Below, one piece after another: positions 5,093 through 11,344 of a DNA stretch of 16,308 nucleotides. A model generated the notes under the pieces. The model saw nothing but the letters and a program-made list of their open reading frames with translations. It did not search any database and had not been told where the DNA came from. The translations under genes were made by a program, and so were the position numbers. Position 1 is the stretch's first letter. Every line of letters begins with the position of its first letter. This DNA comes from UBA7359 sp964392105 (lineage in GTDB: Bacteria; Pseudomonadota; Gammaproteobacteria; Eutrophobiales; Eutrophobiaceae). The stretch lies in the NCBI GenBank assembly GCA_964392105.1, contig CAYMPA010000055.1:1-16308 (forward strand). Direction: 5' to 3'.

Positions 5093-7883
5093 TGAAAATA
5101 TAACACGATCGGATTTGAATCAATTAGAAGATTACTTGGATCGCTTGTATTCAAGTTTAGGCATTGATGTGGAATTCACAAGGCATTTTGCTGATCGAGC
5201 AAATGATGCTCGTAACATAAAGGACATCAATGTAAACGAACTCCGTAGAATATTTAAGCAAGCTCGTAAGTACCACGGCAAAAAGATCGTCCGCCTAGGA
5301 CCAGAATCAGAAGCTGTTCTAAAGGATATGAGTTCAGATGTAAACATTCCGTTCGTGTTAACATGGGATAAAGAGAATGAGGAACTTGATCTTGTCGCCA
5401 AAACTGTTATGCGAAAGAAAAATTTCCGTACGCCTGATCCTGAATTCACCGTTGAGCAACGAGAAGCAACAAAGCGGTATTTACAGAATTTAAAATCAAC
5501 ACATTGGAAAAGTACCTTACCAAACGACCCCGTTAATCTCCGTCGTATTAAAGAACTGCATGAAGGTTCGAAACCAAGCGACGGGTATGCATTATTTTTA
5601 GAAGATTTTGATCAAGATAAAAAGTTCCAAAACACCATTGAGACACAATTAAAAAAGATCGTCGATAATCCGTCAGTTACATTAACTATTGAATATATGC
5701 TCGAATCATGGGGTGTAGCAATAGCGTTAAATTTGTATCCGTACACTGGGCAAAAAGCTGAAATCGCATACGAGTCAGCAACAATTAACTTCGATACACA
5801 AGAAGATGCCAAATCATTCATAACGTGGATTAAAATTAATTTCGCAGTTCCTAATAACGTCCGAATTAATTCCAATGTACATTTAGATACTGATCCTGAA
5901 TTCACCGTTGAGAACAAGTTAACCGAAGGTCGTGTTGTGGATTACGAAGGGACTACGTTTTACGAAAATCCTAACGCAACGTTGATCCAAAACCTACTAT
6001 CGAAGCATGTATTCCTCCGTGGGTTGTATATGGAAAATAATGTATGGGTTTGGCCTGCTATGGATATGATTCACAATGATGCGGGATATTTACTGTATAA
6101 CGTAGGTGAACTAGAATCATCCGAACGCTTCATGGGTGATGACTTTGATTTTATTGTTAGCTCAAAAGATCCAGAAGATGAGATTGAAGAATGGAACAAC
6201 GCCTACCAGGTTCGCCCTGGTGTTTATATGGGCTTTTATGCTGTTGACTCATACGATGCTTTAAAGAACCCAAAGATAGCTCGTATGCTACCAAAAGAAG
6301 TCACGGAGTCATACCGTGAAGTATTTGAAAACGGTCGCATCACATCATACAATAAAACCGATGATGTAGGATACGATGAGATTAAGGTTCAAGCTAAAAA
6401 ATTCGGTTCAGATGTTGATACAGACGGAAGACCTAAATATAATTTCCGTGATGTTGTATTTGAATCTGAATTTAAATTAACCAAAAATGCTCCCGATACA
6501 AGTAAGCAAGAAGTTAAAGCAAAGCTAGACAAGTTTAAAGATTACAGTTTCATCCAATCTGATATAATGGGTCCGCGTACACCTAAAATTGCTGAGATTG
6601 CCAAGAAGCATAACGTAGATATTCATTATATTGAGAAGCAATTACAAAAAGGTATTCAAATAGAAATAGAGCATACTGGAGACCAAGGGTTAGCTAGTGA
6701 GATTGTCAGGGATCATTTAAACGAGCTTCCTGATTATTACACTCGTTTAGAGAAGATGGAAGACCCACAGTTAATGGAGAAGGCCTTCAAAGGCAACCAT
6801 ACTACCTTTCATGTTAATCCATCTTGGCGCCAAATTACCAAAATAATAGATGATTCCGAGGGGAAGTCGTTACGGGGTTTTTATGGAACAGATAATAATT
6901 TTTATTTCTGGGATGCGTATGATCTGATTCACCAAACAGGAGCAGAAGAACTTGGATTTGACTATCTACCAAGTAGGGCACTTATACTTAATGGTGGCAG
7001 GCTAATGGTTGGCTCAGCGGCTGAAAAGATTGCTAAATCTCCATACATCTTGCACAACTTCGACGTATCTATGGGTGATATGGCCTCGGCCTTTAGTCCG
7101 CCAACACCAGTGATTCAATTAAAAGAAGAGCAAGCTTCGCGAACTAGAAATTTAAATGAATCGAAGTCGGCACCGTTGTATCACTTCACTGCCATTGAAC
7201 GCTTAGCACAGATTATTCAAACCAATACACTAAAAGGCCATGCTAGTATAAAGAAAACTATGAACGTCCAGGATCATGGTGAATCTGTTTCATTCACACG
7301 AGATTATGATCGTCAATTCGTTCCACGGGTTTTTAATGTCAAGACTGTCGCACTTAGGATTGACCAAGAGAAGCTTCATCGGATCGTCGGTAAAAAGATG
7401 GTTCCTACTACAAATACTAAAGCGGTTTCTGAAAAGGAATTTTTAGATCAACTAGACGATCAGCAAAAGAAACGATACGCTGAAATTAAACAGGAAATCA
7501 AAAACGGTAACGATGTCGATGATACGATGAGATGGAATGGAATTTCTCCTGTCAAAATGGCAAAGGGGCAAAGCGGATATGCTGAACGTTTTGAAAGTGA
7601 GGAACGGGTCAAGGGTGACGTCCCTAATGTGGATCAACTAATCACCGGTATTGTGTTATCAGGGAAGCGTACATCCAAGGTATCAATGGATGATTTAGTC
7701 GAAGTGTTAGTTAACGAATTTAAAGGCAGATCAGGATTCGAAAAGCGTGGAATTATATTAGAAACAGCTATCAAGTTGGGTGTTCCTCTTATTTGGAAGC
7801 GCACAGAGTTTGATCCGAAACAAGTTAAATCAGCTGTCATTAAGGTATTCCAAGCTAGGAAGAAGGCCCGCAATGAACGTTAA
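5082..7883 (+). CDS. Giant multidomain phage protein: N-terminal conserved domain, inserted domain, duplicated W-x-A-x-D-x-I-H domain, DUF5661-like, ADP-ribosyltransferase-like C-terminus
   Basis: A 933-residue protein with a GTG start. Domains by eye: (a) 1-125, with F-T-R-H-F-A-D-R-x-N-D-A-R (32-44) and E-L-D-L-V-A-K-T-V-M-R-K-K (101-113), a phage domain that may be RelE/barnase-like; (b) 126-277, flanked by two copies of DPEFTVE; (c) first T-T-F-x-x-N-P...L-R-G-x-Y...W-x-A-x-D-x-I-H unit (291-331); (d) 470-560, with P-K-I-A-E-I-A-K-K-H (501-510), E-I-E-H-T-G-D-Q-G-L-A-S-E-I (528-541) and L-P-D-Y-Y (549-553), matching DUF5661; (e) second copy of the unit (574-617); (f) 697-860, with P-L-Y-H-F-T (698-703), S-F-T-R-D (737-741) and F-E-S-E-E-R (837-842), the H...S-x-T...E order of DarT-like ADP-ribosyltransferases. 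L-T-E|G (280-283) and L-N-E|S (691-694) resemble prohead-protease sites. No membrane segment is seen. The ADP-ribosyltransferase call is about even odds. Confidence 0.7.
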   Translation: MKFNENITRSDLNQLEDYLDRLYSSLGIDVEFTRHFADRANDARNIKDINVNELRRIFKQARKYHGKKIVRLGPESEAVLKDMSSDVNIPFVLTWDKENEELDLVAKTVMRKKNFRTPDPEFTVEQREATKRYLQNLKSTHWKSTLPNDPVNLRRIKELHEGSKPSDGYALFLEDFDQDKKFQNTIETQLKKIVDNPSVTLTIEYMLESWGVAIALNLYPYTGQKAEIAYESATINFDTQEDAKSFITWIKINFAVPNNVRINSNVHLDTDPEFTVENKLTEGRVVDYEGTTFYENPNATLIQNLLSKHVFLRGLYMENNVWVWPAMDMIHNDAGYLLYNVGELESSERFMGDDFDFIVSSKDPEDEIEEWNNAYQVRPGVYMGFYAVDSYDALKNPKIARMLPKEVTESYREVFENGRITSYNKTDDVGYDEIKVQAKKFGSDVDTDGRPKYNFRDVVFESEFKLTKNAPDTSKQEVKAKLDKFKDYSFIQSDIMGPRTPKIAEIAKKHNVDIHYIEKQLQKGIQIEIEHTGDQGLASEIVRDHLNELPDYYTRLEKMEDPQLMEKAFKGNHTTFHVNPSWRQITKIIDDSEGKSLRGFYGTDNNFYFWDAYDLIHQTGAEELGFDYLPSRALILNGGRLMVGSAAEKIAKSPYILHNFDVSMGDMASAFSPPTPVIQLKEEQASRTRNLNESKSAPLYHFTAIERLAQIIQTNTLKGHASIKKTMNVQDHGESVSFTRDYDRQFVPRVFNVKTVALRIDQEKLHRIVGKKMVPTTNTKAVSEKEFLDQLDDQQKKRYAEIKQEIKNGNDVDDTMRWNGISPVKMAKGQSGYAERFESEERVKGDVPNVDQLITGIVLSGKRTSKVSMDDLVEVLVNEFKGRSGFEKRGIILETAIKLGVPLIWKRTEFDPKQVKSAVIKVFQARKKARNER
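5434..5456 (+). repeat. 23-bp direct repeat, copy 1 (encodes DPEFTVE)
   Basis: Identical base for base to 5890-5912. The copies are offset by 456 bp, which is exactly 152 codons, and both are read in the same frame of the giant protein. Copy 1 ends the N-terminal domain. Confidence 0.9.
5890..5912 (+). repeat. 23-bp direct repeat, copy 2 (encodes DPEFTVE)
   Basis: Second copy of the repeat at 5434-5456. It is followed within four codons by L-T-E-G, a prohead-protease-like site, and then by the first duplicated unit. The flanks of the two copies differ, so this is not a long tandem duplication. Confidence 0.9.
5952..6074 (+). repeat. Protein-level internal repeat, unit 1 of 2
   Basis: Encodes residues 291-331 of the giant protein: T-T-F-Y-E-N-P, then L-R-G-L-Y, then V-W-V-W-P-A-M-D-M-I-H. 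It matches unit 2 (6801-6932) at the T-T-F, N-P, L-R-G-x-Y, W-x-A-x-D-x-I-H positions. The DNA is diverged, so the duplication is old or the two units were acquired separately. Confidence 0.7.
6801..6932 (+). repeat. Protein-level internal repeat, unit 2 of 2
   Basis: Encodes residues 574-617: T-T-F-H-V-N-P, then L-R-G-F-Y, then Y-F-W-D-A-Y-D-L-I-H. It has the same order and nearly the same spacing as unit 1, with about three extra residues before L-R-G. Confidence 0.7.
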
Positions 7884-8151
7884 ATTAAGCTTTGACCTAC
7901 TATGCGATAAAAAGGTTCCAAAATTACCGTATCGTGTTACAGTTAACGGTGAACTGATGACAGAACGCGATTACATATGGGATAACAACGAGCAATACTT
8001 ACGAGAGCATGTTCCGTTAGAGTTAGAGCCCGGAGTCCATTCACTCGAGGTTATAAATTTAGATAATCGGAATGGCAACTTTAGTATAAATAACATAACA
8101 GTAAATGGCGTTAGTCAACGGCTCGTCAATGGAAGGGATTTTACGGTATGA
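7873..8151 (+). CDS. Small beta-sandwich-like protein related in pattern to the one at 3708
   Basis: A 92-residue protein. I chose the ATG at 7873, preceded by AGGAAG (7857-7862), rather than a start further upstream, because upstream codons would lie entirely within the giant gene; the remaining overlap is 11 nt. Strands are visible at V-K-L-S-F-D-L-L, Y-R-V-T-V-N-G-E-L-M-T-E-R-D-Y (20-34), P-G-V-H-S-L-E-V-I-N-L (53-63) and I-N-N-I-T-V-N-G-V (72-80). The 'V-x-V-N-G' turn and 'P-G-x-H-x-L' strand recall small carbohydrate-binding-type jelly rolls, and the order matches the N-terminal part of the 148-residue protein at 3708. No catalytic residues are recognisable. Likely a virion or accessory protein. 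Confidence 0.7.
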   Translation: MNVKLSFDLLCDKKVPKLPYRVTVNGELMTERDYIWDNNEQYLREHVPLELEPGVHSLEVINLDNRNGNFSINNITVNGVSQRLVNGRDFTV

Positions 8152-8627
8152 AGATTAGAGATATAGTAGAGACGACGACAGCAGGAGGCATGGCCACTGT
8201 ATCTGCACCGTTGGGTAGAGCTAAACGCCGCAACAATAATAAAGGTGGCGTTTATGAAGCGGCTCCTGTCACCGATGAGACTCGCGCCGTTGCTGCGGCG
8301 AATGGCAAAGATCATGGTGAACGCGATATGCCGCGGAAGCGTATGTACATGGATGACGAGTTGAATGATATTTTCCTTAAAGCATATGATGAAGCTGAAT
8401 CAGCTGTTGAAACATGGGAGGTTTCATTCCCAAAAGAACATAACACTAAGCCGCGTCGGTTCATTATGAACAAGGGTGCATCACAAGAAGAAGCTGATCA
8501 CCGAGCGACGTCAGTACACAGTTCAGCAAGCGATCCTTTGATGCGAAAACGCTCAGGGTGGAGACTCGCTCCTGGCGTGACCGTCAAAAAAGTTGGTGAT
8601 GGCAATCTTACTAGAGGTGACAAATAA
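8148..8627 (+). CDS. Basic protein with a capsid-targeting-like leader, unknown function
   Basis: A 159-residue protein starting in an ATGA overlap. The N-terminus M-K-I-R-D-I-V-E-T parallels M-Y-I-R-E-L-T-E-S of the NMNAT-like protein, with Glu8 followed by Thr or Ser at the same position. It continues T-T-A-G-G-M-A-T-V-S-A-P-L-G (9-22), a Gly/Ala/Thr-rich stretch seen near the N-terminus of several phage structural or internal proteins, then a basic patch R-A-K-R-R-N-N-N-K. The middle, 60-90, is acidic-helical, and the C-terminus is basic and polar. It has no catalytic motif. A packaged internal protein is a reasonable guess (inference). Confidence 0.7.
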   Translation: MKIRDIVETTTAGGMATVSAPLGRAKRRNNNKGGVYEAAPVTDETRAVAAANGKDHGERDMPRKRMYMDDELNDIFLKAYDEAESAVETWEVSFPKEHNTKPRRFIMNKGASQEEADHRATSVHSSASDPLMRKRSGWRLAPGVTVKKVGDGNLTRGDK

Positions 8628-9901
8628 TGGAAAATAACGATTTCGCAAATTTAGTTAAAACCTTACAGCGTCTCGATGAATCCGCTCAAAAAGATGGTGA
8701 TCAAGTTCGTGGAACTGATAAGGCAAAGAAAGCTGGGAAAGATGGTAAACATCCATTCCAAGGTCGTTTAGTTGGTGAAGAAGCTGCTGAAAAAATTGCG
8801 TGTTTGGATTGCGATGCTGTATCAACTAAAAACGCATGGAAAAAGAATAGCGACACTTGCCCTAAGTGTAAAACCTCAACCAAAGGTGTAGCTGAATCAA
8901 CTGAAGATTACGGCTTTTTATCTGATTATATCTCGGAAGCAGAACTTGAAGAAGATCTAGTCACACAAATGAAACGCGATATGAACGATTACATGCGTGA
9001 TAAGAAGGACGAACAAAAAGGTCCTAAAAAGTTCAGCAAATCTGGTACACGGACCCGGAAGTCAAAACCAAAAACAATCCGCTCTAAAGAAGATCCATTG
9101 TTCGATGCGGAGTTGAACGAAGCTCCGCCTATGCCAACTTCAAAGCAAAAAGAATGGTCCAAGAAAGTTAAGAAAAAATACAAAGTTGAAGAAAGCATTC
9201 CAGTAACAGCAGAAGATCCACTTGTTAATATCGAAGAGTTCAATGTAGATCATTACGGAATGGTTGGACATATGAACCTTTCAACCGCTTATAAAATTTA
9301 TGGCGATGTTACCGGACGGTCAATAGATGAAATTTTGAATTCAGTTTCAGAAGGCCGTCCTGTTGAATTTACAAATTATGATCGCAATGATAATCCGAAG
9401 CCAATGCGTATTACTTGGTCAGACAACAATGCACACCATGAATCAAACACAGAACAAATGGATGAGTTCGTCGATTTCAAGGCTTTAGACAAACAAATCA
9501 AAAAAGATAATAAAAAGGGTGCTGAAAAGCCATTTGATAAAAAGAAGGAAGATGTCAAGGAATACGCTATGACAGGCGCCGTTGAAAAGGCTGCGGCTGA
9601 GAAAGCATACTATGAAATCGAACAGCTGATCAAATTTGAAAAATTAGGTTACCAAGAAGCCTTACGAAAAGCCGCTCGGAATCACAACGTGAACCCAAAT
9701 GCTATTGCGGCATGGTATCGCAATCACATCAGTGGATCAGATCTAGATGAAGGTGTAGTAGACACTGTGAAACAAATGTGGAACCACGATACGGACGAAG
9801 ATTCTCGTGCCCGCGAAGCCAAAATAGTTAAAAAGCTAATGAAGGGCGGCATCCGCCGTGATGCGGCTATTGAAGCGGCTAGGGCATTATTAAGCTCTTG
9901 A
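8627..9901 (+). CDS. Highly charged zinc-ribbon protein, probably virion-associated, unknown function
   Basis: A 424-residue, Lys/Glu-rich protein in a TAATG overlap. A four-cysteine zinc ribbon is visible: Cys59-x2-Cys62-x15-Cys78-x2-Cys81. Residues 110-190 are strongly basic and likely disordered. Residues 205-265 look folded, with D-H-Y-G-M-V-G-H-M-N-L-S-T-A-Y (208-222). Residues 315-420 are helical, with G-Y-Q-E-A-L-R-K-A-A-R-N-H-N-V (341-355) resembling a short helix-turn-helix, and a C-terminal helical pair (M-K-G-G-I-R-R-D-A-A-I-E-A). Prohead-protease-like sites include L-D-E|S (16-19) and L-N-E|A (163-166). This could be a scaffold/core or internal DNA-associated protein; I cannot name it. 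Its TGA lies inside the -35 box of the next promoter. Confidence 0.65.
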   Translation: MENNDFANLVKTLQRLDESAQKDGDQVRGTDKAKKAGKDGKHPFQGRLVGEEAAEKIACLDCDAVSTKNAWKKNSDTCPKCKTSTKGVAESTEDYGFLSDYISEAELEEDLVTQMKRDMNDYMRDKKDEQKGPKKFSKSGTRTRKSKPKTIRSKEDPLFDAELNEAPPMPTSKQKEWSKKVKKKYKVEESIPVTAEDPLVNIEEFNVDHYGMVGHMNLSTAYKIYGDVTGRSIDEILNSVSEGRPVEFTNYDRNDNPKPMRITWSDNNAHHESNTEQMDEFVDFKALDKQIKKDNKKGAEKPFDKKKEDVKEYAMTGAVEKAAAEKAYYEIEQLIKFEKLGYQEALRKAARNHNVNPNAIAAWYRNHISGSDLDEGVVDTVKQMWNHDTDEDSRAREAKIVKKLMKGGIRRDAAIEAARALLSS

Positions 9902-9925
9902 CATACTGCAGAAGTGTGTTATAAT
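9898..9925 (+). promoter_or_regulatory. Strong sigma70-type promoter (TTGACA-N16-TATAAT)
   Basis: Perfect -35 (TTGACA, 9898-9903) and -10 (TATAAT, 9920-9925) boxes with a 16-bp spacer. The TGA stop of the upstream gene (9899-9901) is built into the -35 box. The spacer contains an imperfect inverted repeat, 9901-9907 against 9913-9919, with one mismatch. The predicted transcription start is at about 9931-9933, at the ATG of the next gene. Confidence 0.85.
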
Positions 9926-9930
9926 AAAGA

Positions 9931-10218
9931 ATGTATAAGAAAATAGACTCGATCTCATTGAATGCCTATACTGGGTATACCAATGCCAAATCTAGACACA
10001 CGAAGTCTAGTACTGTGATTTCTACGTCTAACACATCCTCTGAACTTCGGCCAGTATATTCTCATCTACACCAACTGAACATCCCAGTTACTGAGAATCA
10101 GCGTGAAACCTCTGCTGAGACATCACATGAAAAGGCATCAGCACGGTACGAATTAATTGCCGAAACCATCCGAAAACCTGAAGAAAAACCAAAAAAGATA
10201 TTGAACATCTCCCTATAA
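9931..10218 (+). CDS. Hypothetical Ser/Thr-rich protein, possibly leaderless
   Basis: A 95-residue protein I do not recognise. The first 40 residues are rich in Ser, Thr, Tyr and Asn, the middle is polar, and the C-terminus is basic (K-P-E-E-K-P-K-K-I-L-N-I-S-L). It has no obvious domain and may be largely disordered. The ATG at 9931 lies 6 nt downstream of a perfect -10 box with no Shine-Dalgarno sequence, so transcripts from that promoter would be leaderless or the real start may be elsewhere. There is no other ATG in the frame near the beginning. The 3' end overlaps the next promoter. The open frame is real, but confidence that it is translated as drawn is only moderate. Confidence 0.5.
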   Translation: MYKKIDSISLNAYTGYTNAKSRHTKSSTVISTSNTSSELRPVYSHLHQLNIPVTENQRETSAETSHEKASARYELIAETIRKPEEKPKKILNISL

Positions 10219-10229
10219 TAGTATATAAT
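10201..10229 (+). promoter_or_regulatory. Sigma70-type promoter for the dsbA-like gene (TTGAAC-N17-TATAAT)
   Basis: A -35-like TTGAAC (10201-10206, matching the first four consensus bases), an optimal 17-bp spacer and a perfect TATAAT (10224-10229). A second TATAAT at 10214-10219 has no usable -35. The promoter lies over the stop of the preceding frame and about 28 nt before the next ATG. Confidence 0.7.
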
Positions 10230-10238
10230 AACATATAC
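10221..10238 (+). repeat. Inverted repeat over the -10 region (GTATAT / ATATAC)
   Basis: Perfect 6-bp arms (10221-10226 and 10233-10238) around a 6-nt centre, covering the -10 box and the likely transcription start. It is AT-rich, so chance is possible, but its position would suit an operator or a DNA-binding site. Confidence 0.4.
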
Positions 10239-10257
10239 AAATTAAAAGGAGACTTAA

Positions 10258-10521
10258 ATGTCAGCAGTAGACAAGGTATTTTCTAACGAAGAAAAAGCCA
10301 AATTAGATATGTTATTCCGTGATGGCGTGTCAACGATGCGCGAAGTGGAAGATTTGAACGAGAGCCTTTCCGACACAGTCAAAGCAATCGCAGAAGAACT
10401 TCAGGTAAAACCGGGTGTTCTTAAGAAAGCATTGAAAACGGCATACAAAGGCGACTTCGAACATCACTCAGAAGATCACGAGATGTTGGAAACGATTCTA
10501 ACAACCGTCGGGAAGATTTAA
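10258..10521 (+). CDS. dsbA: DsbA-like double-stranded DNA-binding protein (late transcription)
   Basis: An 87-residue protein with a strong AAAGGAG (10245-10251). It has the length and layout of T4 DsbA (89 residues) and of its marine phage relatives: a helical N-terminus (E-E-K-A-K-L-D-M-L-F), then V-E-D-L-N-E-S-L-S-D-T-V-K-A-I-A-E-E-L (30-48), then K-P-G-V-L-K-K-A-L-K-T-A-Y-K-G-D (51-66), and an acidic tail (H-S-E-D-H-E-M-L-E). T4 DsbA binds late-promoter DNA and enhances late transcription with gp55/gp33 and the clamp gp45. Having it in the same window as gp43, gp45 and late-promoter-like boxes is coherent. The remaining uncertainty is the short length of the family. Confidence 0.75.
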   Translation: MSAVDKVFSNEEKAKLDMLFRDGVSTMREVEDLNESLSDTVKAIAEELQVKPGVLKKALKTAYKGDFEHHSEDHEMLETILTTVGKI

Positions 10522-11117
10522 TGACGGCTGCTCGCGGTAGTTACGAATTCTTCTTGAAGATGAAGAAAAAGCCTGCTTTACAAAATATTCTCGATAAGCT
10601 TGAAACGATGTCTTATCAAGATATTGACCAGTGCGGCGAGCGGCATTGGATTATTGGTCATCTAAAACGGTACCGCAAAGAACTATACGGACCAACCATT
10701 GAACAAGCAAAGGCAGAAGCGTATGCTTCGGAGATGGCCGGAGAGCGTATTTTAAAGGATCAGAAATGTAGAGTACTTCGATATACCGGTGGTTCGAAAT
10801 TCATCGGCAATATCAAAGCACAGACTGGCGATCTATTTTATATGGATACACAATTATGGATCGGGACGGCTACAGTAACACCATCTGTTCAAGAAACAAA
10901 CTACTTAGAACAAAATAGTGAATACATTGGCGATATGACTCCGGAAGAATACCGGATAGCTCTTGCTCAAGCATTGAGAGAGAAATATCAAATCACCGAT
11001 CACGAACCAACACCTGGTAAAATTACAAGTGCAGATTATACGCATACTGGAGACTTGTATACTGGTGAGATTCTAAGTTCATCAGGCAGTATGCCTATAA
11101 CATTTAAGAGGCACTAA
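10521..11117 (+). CDS. Hypothetical protein
   Basis: A 198-residue protein in a TAATG overlap with dsbA. I do not recognise it. The N-terminal 60 residues are basic and helical, with Y-E-F-F-L-K-M-K-K-K (8-17), G-E-R-H-W-I-I-G-H-L-K-R-Y-R-K-E-L-Y-G-P (39-58). The middle is mixed, with L-R-Y-T-G-G-S-K-F-I-G-N-I-K (86-99), and the C-terminus is polar and Thr/Gly-rich. The G-H-L-K-R-Y-R-K basic stretch could bind nucleic acid. Its location in the DsbA/polymerase cluster suggests a replication or transcription accessory role, but no motif proves it; I considered and could not support gp33. Confidence 0.65.
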   Translation: MTAARGSYEFFLKMKKKPALQNILDKLETMSYQDIDQCGERHWIIGHLKRYRKELYGPTIEQAKAEAYASEMAGERILKDQKCRVLRYTGGSKFIGNIKAQTGDLFYMDTQLWIGTATVTPSVQETNYLEQNSEYIGDMTPEEYRIALAQALREKYQITDHEPTPGKITSADYTHTGDLYTGEILSSSGSMPITFKRH

Positions 11118-11344
11118 TGGTTTTAGCAAAAAACATCTGGCAATTCTGGATTGATACCTGGTACGAGAGTAAGACCTTATTTTGGGCCGAAGCTATCGCT
11201 ACTGCGGTATCAGTTTATGCTAGTATTTTGATGGGTTTTTATGCACCATCGCCACCAATGCTAGAAGTGTTTATTTACTATACTATTGGATCTGTATTGC
11301 TTCAATATGCAATGTATGTTCGTGAAAGTTCATGGATGTTTGTT
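11117..11344 (+). CDS. Two-helix membrane protein, C-terminus lost in the assembly gap (partial)
   Basis: 76 residues are visible before the N run. After a short amphipathic aromatic N-terminus (I-W-Q-F-W-I-D-T-W-Y), two hydrophobic segments follow: about 21-43 (A-E-A-I-A-T-A-V-S-V-Y-A-S-I-L-M-G-F) and about 48-68 (V-F-I-Y-Y-T-I-G-S-V-L-L-Q-Y-A-M). They are linked by a Pro-rich turn (A-P-S-P-P), a typical helical-hairpin inner-membrane topology. The gene starts in a TAATG overlap. Function unknown; no holin or transporter motif is evident. The frame remains formally open through the Ns to 11485, but the codons after the gap are in the polymerase leader and should not be trusted. Confidence 0.75.

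Noticed and set aside
7780..7872. Upstream extension of the 92-aa gene to an ATG at 7780
   Set aside because: The extension lies wholly inside the giant gene in another frame; ATG 7873 has its own ribosome-binding site and leaves only an 11-nt overlap.
10521..11117. T4 gp33 late transcription coactivator
   Set aside because: The position next to dsbA is suggestive, but the length (198 aa) and sequence show no gp33 or clamp-binding C-terminal motif that I can recognise.
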